A stretch of DNA of 5,325 nt, taken from the NCBI GenBank assembly GCA_030650265.1, contig JAUSEJ010000887.1, forward strand, positions 1 through 5,325. Direction: 5' to 3'. The notes beneath the pieces are model-generated. The model was not told the DNA's origin and did no database searches. It saw only the letters and a program-made list of their open reading frames with translations. Shown here in pieces: positions 1-5,325 of this stretch (position 1 is the first letter of the stretch; each line of letters starts with the position of its first letter). Source of the DNA: Dehalococcoidia bacterium. Its GTDB lineage: Bacteria > Chloroflexota > Dehalococcoidia > JACPQF01. Made by a program: the position numbers and the translations under genes.

Positions 1-516
1 GGCTCTGGTGACCTGGATCACGCCGCCTTTGGAACTAGAATAGACTGAGAGGCGAGGCAAGGCCACCAGTCCGCCCGCCGAAGCGATGTTGATTATCTTG
101 CCTCGCTTCTGCTCGATCATCACTTTGCCTGCCTCCACGCAACAGAAGAAGGTGCCTTTGAGGTTAATATCGGTGATCTGGTCCCATTCTTCCTCCGTGA
201 CCTTGTCAGCCCGCTTGTAGATCGGACTGATCCCGGCGCTGTTTACCAGGACGTCTATCTTGCCGAAGGTCTCTGAGCACGCCTTGACGAGATTGACGAT
301 ATCAGACACCTTCGCCACGTCGGTCGGTACTGCCAGCGCTTTTCTCCCCAGATTTCTGACTTCTGCCGCGACGCTTTCGAGGTCGCTGGCCTTTCGGGCT
401 GCCAGCACCAGGTCAGCCCCGTGTTCGGCCAGAGACAGGGCGATAGCCCTGCCAATACCCCGGCTAGCGCCGGTTACGATTGCTACCTTGTCCTCCAGCG
501 AAAAAATAGCGGGCAA
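1..516 (-). CDS. SDR-family NAD(P)-dependent oxidoreductase, FabG-like (3' end outside window)
   Basis: This is a classical short-chain dehydrogenase/reductase, of which the N-terminal 172 residues are visible and the C-terminus (about 80 residues in the usual 250-residue family) lies beyond the left edge. The Rossmann glycine motif TGASRGIG is at residues 15-22 and the NSAG motif at 92-95. The catalytic tetrad is complete: Asn118, Ser146, Tyr159 and Lys163, the last two in YSSSK, with the usual 13-residue Ser-Tyr spacing. The end of the second beta strand reads LAARK with no acidic residue, which hints at NADP(H) over NAD(H); that is inference. The start is TTG at 516, because a stop codon (TAG) lies two codons upstream in frame and a good ribosome site sits at the right distance. 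It follows the dehydratase-family gene by 13 bp, so the two are almost certainly co-transcribed. It probably interconverts a hydroxyacyl-CoA and a ketoacyl-CoA of the pathway; the substrate is unknown. Confidence 0.93.
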   Translation of the reverse strand, partial: MPAIFSLEDKVAIVTGASRGIGRAIALSLAEHGADLVLAARKASDLESVAAEVRNLGRKALAVPTDVAKVSDIVNLVKACSETFGKIDVLVNSAGISPIYKRADKVTEEEWDQITDINLKGTFFCCVEAGKVMIEQKRGKIINIASAGGLVALPRLSVYSSSKGGVIQVTRA

Positions 517-522
517 TGCCTA

Positions 523-530
523 TCTCCCTT
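523..530 (-). promoter_or_regulatory. Ribosome binding site of the SDR gene, supporting a TTG start
   Basis: The minus strand reads AAGGGAGA, ending 6 nt before the TTG at 516-514. It abuts and slightly overlaps the TGA stop of the preceding gene (532-530). An in-frame TAG at 522-520 rules out an earlier start, and no ATG or GTG lies near the expected N-terminus. TTG is therefore the best start, and the arrangement suggests translational coupling. Confidence 0.7.
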
Positions 531-1990
531 CACGCCTTGGTCTTCCTGGTATCCTTCTCGGCGATATTTGCCAACTTCCTCGCCATCTTCTTGCGAGCCT
601 CGACATCGTAGTTGGCGATGATGGCGACCTTCTCGGCCTGGGGCGAGCCGCCGCCATGAATGCCGGCCACGGCCCAGACGCCGCCAAACCGGGAGACTGT
701 ATAGTCCTCGATGAGCATGAAGCAACGAATACGGTCTTCGGTGGTCACGTCTGCTCTGCCCTTCAGGTACTTCTCCATGTAGGGACCGATCTCCGGACTG
801 AAGTAGCTTTCCTCGGAAGGCATGGTGGCGCACAAGCCACCGGCAATGTCCTGGACGGTCTCATATTCATGGTGTAGGTTGGTTCCCGCGTGATATTTTC
901 CCGAGTTGACAAAGACCGCGTCGGGATAGTAAGTGCCGGACGATCGACGCTGTCCCTTCAACGACCCGGCTATGCCGCAGGCGTAGACCATTTCCCCTGT
1001 CATGATCATATCGGTGATCTTGTCTCTTACGTGGGAGGCTTTCTCGACGCCGTTGTAATCGGCGATCTGCGCCGCCATCCCGATAAGAAGGTCGGTCGTC
1101 GCCGGCTTGCAGCCGCAGTAGCTATGGCGGTGATAGGTAGCAAAGTAATTGGCCACGAGGCCGGCGGCCTGCCATTCGCCGCACATAAACACCCTTTCCC
1201 AGGGGACGAAGACATTGTCGAAGATGGTGAGCGAGTCGACGAAGCAGTACTTGGAACTGGCCGGTCGCTCAAGCTTTCTTCCCCCGGCCGGGGCAGCGGT
1301 CGTGCAGATCAAGGTGACACCGGGAGCATCGGTCGGTACAGCGCAACAAACGGCATAATCCGCATCGGCCTCTGTGAGGGCGCGGGTCGGCATTACTAGC
1401 AACTCTTCCGAGTAAGGGGCAATAGTGTTATGGGCCTTGGCCCCCTTGATCACGATGCCATCAGCCCGTCTTTCGACCACGTGTACGTACATATCCGGAT
1501 CGGCCTGCTCGTGCGGGCGAAGGTTGCGGTCTCCCTTCACGTCCGTCATCGAACCCGCCAGGGTCATATCGTTTTCCTGAACGAACTTCAAGTATTCGAG
1601 AAAACGCGGGTGATAGTTGGTGCCCAGCTTCTGATCCATCTCGTGCGTGACGACAGAGACGGCATTGAGGCCATCGATGCCCATGCAACGCTGAATACAG
1701 CCGCCGGTTATGCGACAGAACATGCGCGTCATATCCACCTTCTTCATGAGGTCGTCGGTGCTTTGGTGGATATGAACGAAACGGTTGATCTTCTCCCCGG
1801 TCAGGTGAGATGTGGCCGTCGTTAGCCCGTCGTATTGAGGGTCATTGGCCAGATCATAGGTCAGCGAGATCGTGTTTATGCCCGGAATTATGCGCGGCTC
1901 TTCCCAGATCTTCTCGATCTTCTTTCCCCCGAGGTAGACATTGGGCTTCATCGATTTGAGCTTCGCAAGGTAGTCCGATGATGTCCTCAT
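530..1990 (-). CDS. 4-hydroxybutyryl-CoA dehydratase / HpaB-family flavoprotein with [4Fe-4S] ligands
   Basis: The 486-residue product matches the 4-hydroxyphenylacetate 3-hydroxylase/4-hydroxybutyryl-CoA dehydratase superfamily over its full length (AbfD of Clostridium aminobutyricum has 490). Recalled AbfD segments recur: HQSTDDL (75-81), QRC, TNYH, MTD.KGDR, GAKAH (183-187), FDNVF, AADYNG-like and GSPQA. The four cluster ligands known for AbfD (Cys99, Cys103, His292, Cys299) correspond here to Cys98, Cys102, His287 and Cys294. The neighbouring Tyr291 and Lys295 are also kept. This points to the FAD/[4Fe-4S] radical dehydratase branch and not to the oxygen-using hydroxylases, which lack these ligands. 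AbfD converts 4-hydroxybutyryl-CoA to crotonyl-CoA and isomerises vinylacetyl-CoA. However, the position of AbfD Glu455 appears to be Ala442 and that of Glu257 is Asp252, so the true substrate may differ. The start at 1990 is preferred over an ATG at 2005 because of the ribosome site and because relatives begin there. It follows the dehydrogenase gene by 73 bp without an evident terminator. Confidence 0.9.
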   Translation of the reverse strand: MRTSSDYLAKLKSMKPNVYLGGKKIEKIWEEPRIIPGINTISLTYDLANDPQYDGLTTATSHLTGEKINRFVHIHQSTDDLMKKVDMTRMFCRITGGCIQRCMGIDGLNAVSVVTHEMDQKLGTNYHPRFLEYLKFVQENDMTLAGSMTDVKGDRNLRPHEQADPDMYVHVVERRADGIVIKGAKAHNTIAPYSEELLVMPTRALTEADADYAVCCAVPTDAPGVTLICTTAAPAGGRKLERPASSKYCFVDSLTIFDNVFVPWERVFMCGEWQAAGLVANYFATYHRHSYCGCKPATTDLLIGMAAQIADYNGVEKASHVRDKITDMIMTGEMVYACGIAGSLKGQRRSSGTYYPDAVFVNSGKYHAGTNLHHEYETVQDIAGGLCATMPSEESYFSPEIGPYMEKYLKGRADVTTEDRIRCFMLIEDYTVSRFGGVWAVAGIHGGGSPQAEKVAIIANYDVEARKKMARKLANIAEKDTRKTKA

Positions 1991-1999
1991 CCCATTATT

Positions 2000-2003
2000 C
2001 TCC
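2000..2003 (-). promoter_or_regulatory. Ribosome binding site that decides the dehydratase-family start
   Basis: GGAG lies 9 nt before the ATG at 1990-1988. The in-frame ATG at 2005 would have only an A-rich sequence in front of it (GAAAGAAA), and GGAG would fall within its second codon. The shorter protein, beginning MRTSSDYL, also lines up with the N-terminus of AbfD. Confidence 0.55.
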
Positions 2004-2063
2004 ATTTTCTTTCATAAACTGCTGTTGTTCACAATCCCCGGCGGAACCGGTTGGCTAATGAGC

Positions 2064-3284
2064 CTAATCAAGATTTCCCCGGAATAGCTCTTGGGCGATA
2101 TTCCGGCGCAAGATCTCGCTCGTTCCATCGGCAATCCGCACCGTTCTCGCATGTTGAAAACCACGGTAGAGGGCGGTCTCGTTTGTCACGCCCATGCCGC
2201 CGAAAACCTGGATGCAGCGATCGTATACCCGGAAGCACATTTCGGTGGCAAAGGCCTTGGTCATATTCATTTCCTTGACGACACGCTCGCCCCGGTCGAT
2301 CATGTTGGCTAGCGCCAGGCCCATGCACTTGGCGGCGTGCAATTCGATGGCGCACTCGGCAAGCTGGAAGGAGACGCCTTGGTTCATGGCGATCGGCCCA
2401 TTGAAGGCGATTCGCTCCTGGCTATATTTGGTCGCCTTCCTAAGCGCCCATTGGGACATGCCAACGGCCCGGCCAGTGTTGAAAAGCCGGCCATTGGCGA
2501 CGCCTGCCATCGCCAGTCGAAATCCCTGACCAAGCTCGCCGACCAGTTGGCTATTTGGCACCCGCACGTCGGAAAACGAAAGGATTCCTTTGTTGCCGCC
2601 GACCTCTCCCCAGATGCGAATGACGGCGGTCGAATAACCGGGTGATTTGGCATCCACGAAGAAACAACTGATGCCGCCCCGGCGAGCGGCCGCCAGTACA
2701 GGGTCGGTGATGGCGAAGACCAGCACGAAATCGGCGTAGGGGCCGCCGCTGATCCATTGCTTGGTGCCGTTTATTATCCAATCGTCGCCATCGCGTACGG
2801 CGCGGGTCTTCATATTCCAGGCGTCGGACCCGGCGTCCGGCTCCGACATGGCGAAGGCCACGGCCTTTTCGCCAGAACTGAGGGAGGGGAGGACCTGGCT
2901 GCGGCAGGGGTCCGGTAGTCCGAGCAGCAAGGGTCCGGGACCGGTGGCCCAATGGGAGATGCTTACGTGTGGCAACTCGTATTCCGGCCCGTAAGCGGAG
3001 TTAAGCAGTTCCCAAACATTGAAGGTGGTCAGGGCTCCCCTTCCACCGCCTCCCAGTTCCTTGGGGAGGGTGATTGTGAAGAAGCCGGCCTTGGATGAGG
3101 CCATCCTGACTTGCCGGAAAAGATCGCGGACCTTTGGTACCTCACGTCCGTCTTCATCGTACATGTAGCGCCCGTTGGAAAAAAGCTGATGATTCTCCTT
3201 TTCCAGTGGGATGGACACCTGATCGTTGAACCGTCGCAGCCCGTCTACGATCATTCGTTCTTCTTCGGGAATGTCAAAAGCCAT
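2064..3284 (-). CDS. Acyl-CoA dehydrogenase family flavoprotein
   Basis: The 406-residue product has the full acyl-CoA dehydrogenase layout: a helical N-terminal domain, a beta domain with AFAMSEPDAGSD (143-154) and WIINGTKQWIS (169-179), and a C-terminal helical domain. The last contains an RIAF-type FAD-contact motif at 291-294 and QVFGGMG at 359-365. These enzymes use FAD to introduce a 2,3-double bond into acyl-CoA and pass electrons to ETF. The usual catalytic base is Glu in an (Y)EGTSE segment near the C-terminus. Here the segment reads RIADGTSE, placing Asp386 at that position. The alternative Glu of isovaleryl-CoA-type enzymes (in LDLER) is not seen either, the segment being VANGR (262-266). 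The start at 3284 is chosen from a strong ribosome site; a longer frame from 3302 would add six residues. It is the first gene after a 329-bp gap and heads the three-gene run with the dehydratase and SDR. Acyl chain specificity cannot be told. Confidence 0.93.
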   Translation of the reverse strand: MAFDIPEEERMIVDGLRRFNDQVSIPLEKENHQLFSNGRYMYDEDGREVPKVRDLFRQVRMASSKAGFFTITLPKELGGGGRGALTTFNVWELLNSAYGPEYELPHVSISHWATGPGPLLLGLPDPCRSQVLPSLSSGEKAVAFAMSEPDAGSDAWNMKTRAVRDGDDWIINGTKQWISGGPYADFVLVFAITDPVLAAARRGGISCFFVDAKSPGYSTAVIRIWGEVGGNKGILSFSDVRVPNSQLVGELGQGFRLAMAGVANGRLFNTGRAVGMSQWALRKATKYSQERIAFNGPIAMNQGVSFQLAECAIELHAAKCMGLALANMIDRGERVVKEMNMTKAFATEMCFRVYDRCIQVFGGMGVTNETALYRGFQHARTVRIADGTSEILRRNIAQELFRGNLD

Positions 3285-3289
3285 GTCTT

Positions 3290-3296
3290 CTCCTTT
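3290..3296 (-). promoter_or_regulatory. Ribosome binding site of the acyl-CoA dehydrogenase gene
   Basis: AAAGGAG is placed 5 nt before the ATG at 3284-3282. It lies inside the longer frame that begins with ATG at 3302, which argues that the downstream ATG (protein starting MAFDIPEEE) is the true start. Confidence 0.75.
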
Positions 3297-3400
3297 TTCC
3301 ATCTCTCAAATGGGATCCGCGCCCGTGGCGAAGACGGAACGAAGTCTGATCCTTTTGGGAACTAGCTAATCTTATCACAGGAATCAAAATGCGTATAGGC

Positions 3401-3431
3401 CAGGATTGACCAATTTGATTGGTAATCTCTG
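3401..3431. promoter_or_regulatory. Imperfect palindrome, possible operator for the dehydrogenase-dehydratase-SDR genes
   Basis: The core ACCAAT-TTG-ATTGGT (3409-3423) is a perfect 6-bp inverted repeat around 3 bases. It extends outward by GATT/AATC (3404-3407 with 3424-3427) and CAG/CTG (3401-3403 with 3429-3431), with one unpaired base on each side (G3408, T3428). That gives 13 paired positions in 31 bases. It sits roughly 20 bases upstream of the possible -10 at 3379-3371, where an activator or repressor site would be expected. No T-run follows on either strand, so it is unlikely to be a terminator. The binding protein is unknown. Confidence 0.4.
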
Positions 3432-3613
3432 TCTGGACATGTGCGGTCCGATCCTACTAGTTTCATTGGATTGTCATGTCGGGAAGCGAAGCGGATGCGA
3501 GTTCCGGGCTGGTCAGGAGAATGTGTTGGGGGTGGCAATTACGCTATATATTAGGCTTCTTGATGCAATCGCGTTTGCTCCGGCGGTAAACGAGAAATGG
3601 GGGAATTACCACC

Positions 3614-4822
3614 CTAGCAGATTACTTCCTCATCAACCAGACCCTTGATTTGCCTGCTTGACATTCCCAGTAGTTTGCCAAGCACGTAGTCGTTGTGCGA
3701 GCCTGGTGACGGGTTCGGCTGGCGGATGGAGCCCGGCGTCTCGCTGAGCTTCCAGGGAATACCGTACACGGCCTCCGCCGGCGAGAAGTTGGGATGCTCA
3801 ACCGTGACCATGCTTCGCCGGTACTCGCAATGAGCGTTGAGAAACAGATCTTCGGCGTTGAAAATGGGGAAAGCGGCCACCCCGTGGGATTGGAGCAACT
3901 CTGTAACCTCCTTGTGTGTCCGCTGCATGGTCCACTCCTCGATGAGGTCGTCCAATTCATCCTGATGGTTGAGCCGTTGGTAGAGGTCAGCGAACCTCTC
4001 ATCGCTGCTCCACGGCGGCTTACCGAGGGCCTGGCACAAGCCATTCCATTCTTCTTCCGTCTTGACTGCGATCGACACCCACTTGTCGTCGCCACCGCAG
4101 CGATATATGCCGTGGGGAGCCATACCGGGATAACGGTTCCCTTGCCTGCCCAGAACATGGCCGCTCATAGTGCACTCCAGCACAGACTCCCCGAAACTGC
4201 ATAACGCTGCCTCGCCCTGGGCCAGATCGATGAACTGCCCCTTGCCGCTGCGCTCGCGATATTCCAGAGCAGCCAGGACTGCGAAGAAGGCATAGGTCGC
4301 GGCCGTCGGGTCGAGGTCGGCAAGGTCCTCTTGCACCTTCTCCTCCCCGTGGTAGCCCAGATGACTCTTGATACCATACAGAGCCGCTAAGGACGGGCCG
4401 TACGTTAGGATATCCCACCAGGGGCCATCTTGACCGACGGCAGACAGGGAGGCGACGATTATGTCCGGCTTGACTTGACGTAGCGCCTCGTAGTCCAAGC
4501 CAAACCGCTTCATCACTCGGGGTGAGAAGTTGTCGAAGACGATGTCGCTAACCTTTACGATCTCTTTGAACAGCTCCTGGCCCCGCGCCTTGGTCAAATC
4601 GAGGGTGACGCTCAGCTTGTTGCGACCATAGTTTTGGAAGGACATCGGGTCGGTTGGACCCGCAGCCGGTCTTCTACCCCCGGCTGTCATTTTCTGTCGC
4701 CGGGCGGTATCGACCCGAATCACCTCGGCGCCGTAGTCGGCCAGGTAGTGCCCCAGCATAGGGCCGACCCAAACCTGTCCAAGGTCGATCACCCTGTATC
4801 CCTCGAGCGGCAATGTCGCCAT
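3614..4822 (-). CDS. Class III (CaiB/BaiF family) acyl-CoA transferase
   Basis: The complete 402-residue product is of normal length for a family III CoA-transferase, whose members move CoA between acids through an aspartyl-CoA mixed anhydride. The N-terminal segment RVIDLGQVWVGP (10-21) followed by LADYGAEVIRVD (27-38) is the family hallmark. So are GQDGPW (130-135), the ALEYRERSGKGQFIDLA block (185-201) and the HNDYV tail (376-380). The catalytic Asp is most likely Asp171 in LDPTAATYAF, matching Asp169 of formyl-CoA:oxalate CoA-transferase in position and context. The start at 4822 is chosen because a GGGAGG site lies just upstream; a GTG at 4837 would swallow that site. It lies 20 bp after another gene of the same family, so the two may form a heteromeric enzyme, as in the benzylsuccinate (BbsEF) and succinyl-CoA:malate CoA-transferases. 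Donor and acceptor acids are unknown. Confidence 0.93.
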   Translation of the reverse strand: MATLPLEGYRVIDLGQVWVGPMLGHYLADYGAEVIRVDTARRQKMTAGGRRPAAGPTDPMSFQNYGRNKLSVTLDLTKARGQELFKEIVKVSDIVFDNFSPRVMKRFGLDYEALRQVKPDIIVASLSAVGQDGPWWDILTYGPSLAALYGIKSHLGYHGEEKVQEDLADLDPTAATYAFFAVLAALEYRERSGKGQFIDLAQGEAALCSFGESVLECTMSGHVLGRQGNRYPGMAPHGIYRCGGDDKWVSIAVKTEEEWNGLCQALGKPPWSSDERFADLYQRLNHQDELDDLIEEWTMQRTHKEVTELLQSHGVAAFPIFNAEDLFLNAHCEYRRSMVTVEHPNFSPAEAVYGIPWKLSETPGSIRQPNPSPGSHNDYVLGKLLGMSSRQIKGLVDEEVIC

Positions 4823-4829
4823 AGTTATG

Positions 4830-4835
4830 CCTCCC
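4830..4835 (-). promoter_or_regulatory. Ribosome binding site of the complete CoA-transferase gene
   Basis: GGGAGG lies 7 nt before the ATG at 4822-4820, in the 20-bp gap after the TAA stop of the upstream CoA-transferase gene (4845-4843). It fixes the start at the ATG, in preference to the in-frame GTG at 4837. Confidence 0.75.
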
Positions 4836-4842
4836 ACAGAGG

Positions 4843-5325
4843 TTAGACAACGCCCGCCTGCGCCATCTTCACCAGGTCCTGCTTGCTACAGCAAAGTCGC
4901 TTGCAAAAAATCTGAACGTTGTGCTCACCCAGCCTGGGCGCCGGCAGCGTCAGCTCCCATGGCGTCTCCGTTAGCTTGTAAGGGGCACCGGGAACCTTCA
5001 CTTTACCACTCCCCGGCACATCGACCTCCACAAAGAACTCTCTCACCCGCAACTGCTCGCTGTCGAGGACTTCGTCCATATTCCTCACCGGCTGAAAAGG
5101 AAGATGGCGCTCCCGACAAATCTCGAATATCTCTTGCTTGGTATGCGACATCAACCAGGGCGCCAGCAGGGCGTCGATTTCGTCCCCATACTTGGACATC
5201 TTGACCCGGTTCTGGTAGCGAGGATCGCTCGCCCATTCGGGGTTACCCAGAACATCCACGAAGACGTGCCAGTGCCTGTCCTGCGTGGTGATGATCTCGA
5301 CGTACCCGTCCTTGCAGGGGAGAAC
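4843..5325 (-). CDS. Class III (CaiB/BaiF family) acyl-CoA transferase, C-terminal part (5' end outside window)
   Basis: The frame is open from the right edge of the window and gives 160 C-terminal residues of a protein normally about 400 long. The visible part has the typical family III C-terminal pattern: LPCKDGYVEI (residues 2-11 of the fragment), LGNPEWASDPRYQNR (26-40) and LPFQPVRNMDEVL, then LRVREFF, VPGAPYKLTETPW and PAPRLGEHN. The N-terminal CoA-binding region and the catalytic Asp lie outside the window and cannot be checked. A GTG at 5259 is only an internal valine codon, since the family match continues upstream of it. It ends 20 bp before the second CoA-transferase, and the two proteins differ clearly in sequence. 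They are therefore distinct subunits or paralogues and not a recent duplication. Its partner, donor and acceptor are unknown. Confidence 0.92.
   Translation of the reverse strand, partial: VLPCKDGYVEIITTQDRHWHVFVDVLGNPEWASDPRYQNRVKMSKYGDEIDALLAPWLMSHTKQEIFEICRERHLPFQPVRNMDEVLDSEQLRVREFFVEVDVPGSGKVKVPGAPYKLTETPWELTLPAPRLGEHNVQIFCKRLCCSKQDLVKMAQAGVV

Larger units (their letters stand above)
3285..3613. other. 329-bp intergenic region between the CoA-transferase and acyl-CoA dehydrogenase genes
   Basis: No convincing gene is seen on either strand here, and the base composition is visibly more A+T-rich than the flanking genes. It holds the dehydrogenase ribosome site, an imperfect palindrome at 3401-3431, and a possible extended -10 element on the minus strand (TGTGATAAG at 3379-3371) without a clear -35. 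There is also a small hairpin-forming stretch at 3572-3592 (arms CGTTT/AAACG) and a distant inverted pair at 3531-3540 and 3604-3613. No stem followed by a T-run is seen after the CoA-transferase stop, so no intrinsic terminator can be called. The gap is much longer than the other spacings (20, 73 and 13 bp), so the downstream three genes may have their own promoter here. Confidence 0.6.

Noticed and set aside
260..877. 205-codon open frame on the plus strand
   Set aside because: It lies antisense to the SDR and dehydratase-family genes, both of which have complete motif sets; its translation has no recognisable domain and it has no clear ribosome site.
890..1825. Plus-strand open frames of 169 and 131 codons
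   Set aside because: Both are antisense to the dehydratase-family gene and reflect its codon bias; no family features are visible.
530..1990. Assignment as a 4-hydroxyphenylacetate 3-monooxygenase (HpaB)
   Set aside because: The superfamily is shared, but the four [4Fe-4S] ligands and the long AbfD-like segments favour the dehydratase branch.
2041..2063. Possible terminator after the acyl-CoA dehydrogenase stop (GGCT/AGCC arms and AACCGGTT)
   Set aside because: The stems are only about 4 bp, no T-run follows, and the next gene starts within 73 bp, so read-through is more likely.
3541..3555. TAATATATAG-like -10 element on the minus strand
   Set aside because: No acceptable -35 hexamer lies 16-18 bases upstream; A+T-rich sequence alone is not sufficient.
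3406..3648. 80-codon plus-strand frame across the intergenic gap
   Set aside because: It would start with TTG inside the palindrome, lacks a ribosome site, runs into the end of the opposing CoA-transferase gene, and has no recognisable protein features.
1..5325. CRISPR array, insertion sequence, tRNA or phage elements
   Set aside because: No regularly spaced direct repeats, transposase or integrase motifs, or tRNA-like folds were seen; nearly the whole window is accounted for by five metabolic genes.

Overview
The window is a stretch of bacterial chromosome (or metagenomic contig) of moderately high G+C. Five protein-coding genes all lie on the minus strand, so transcription runs from right to left. 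The set comprises two class III CoA-transferases, an acyl-CoA dehydrogenase, a relative of the oxygen-sensitive [4Fe-4S]/FAD enzyme 4-hydroxybutyryl-CoA dehydratase, and a short-chain dehydrogenase. This suggests an anaerobe that degrades carboxylic acids as CoA thioesters. Plausible groups are Desulfobacterota, the Peptococcaceae-type Firmicutes and Chloroflexota/Dehalococcoidia. The sequence alone does not decide between them, and no rRNA, tRNA or housekeeping marker is present.

Layout in transcription order: (1) 5325-4843, the C-terminal 160 residues of a CaiB/BaiF-type CoA-transferase that enters from outside the window. (2) 4822-3614, a complete second CaiB/BaiF-type CoA-transferase, 20 bp downstream. 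(3) 3613-3285, a 329-bp non-coding gap with an imperfect palindrome and a possible promoter. (4) 3284-2064, an acyl-CoA dehydrogenase. (5) 1990-530, the 4-hydroxybutyryl-CoA dehydratase-family protein, after a 73-bp gap. (6) 516-1, the first 172 residues of an SDR-family dehydrogenase with a TTG start, only 13 bp after the preceding stop. Shine-Dalgarno sequences place four of the starts, and three of those lie inside the longest open frame.

Inferred joint role: the CoA-transferase pair activates an organic acid. The acyl-CoA dehydrogenase introduces or handles a 2,3-double bond. The dehydratase-family enzyme performs a ketyl-radical-type dehydration or double-bond shift. The SDR oxidises a hydroxyacyl intermediate, or reduces a keto one. 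The substrate cannot be named from sequence.

Two catalytic positions depart from the textbook families. The dehydratase keeps all four Fe-S ligands but appears to lack the active-site glutamate known from Clostridium aminobutyricum AbfD. The acyl-CoA dehydrogenase has Asp where most relatives carry the catalytic Glu. These two points make the cluster worth a second look as a possible undescribed degradation route.
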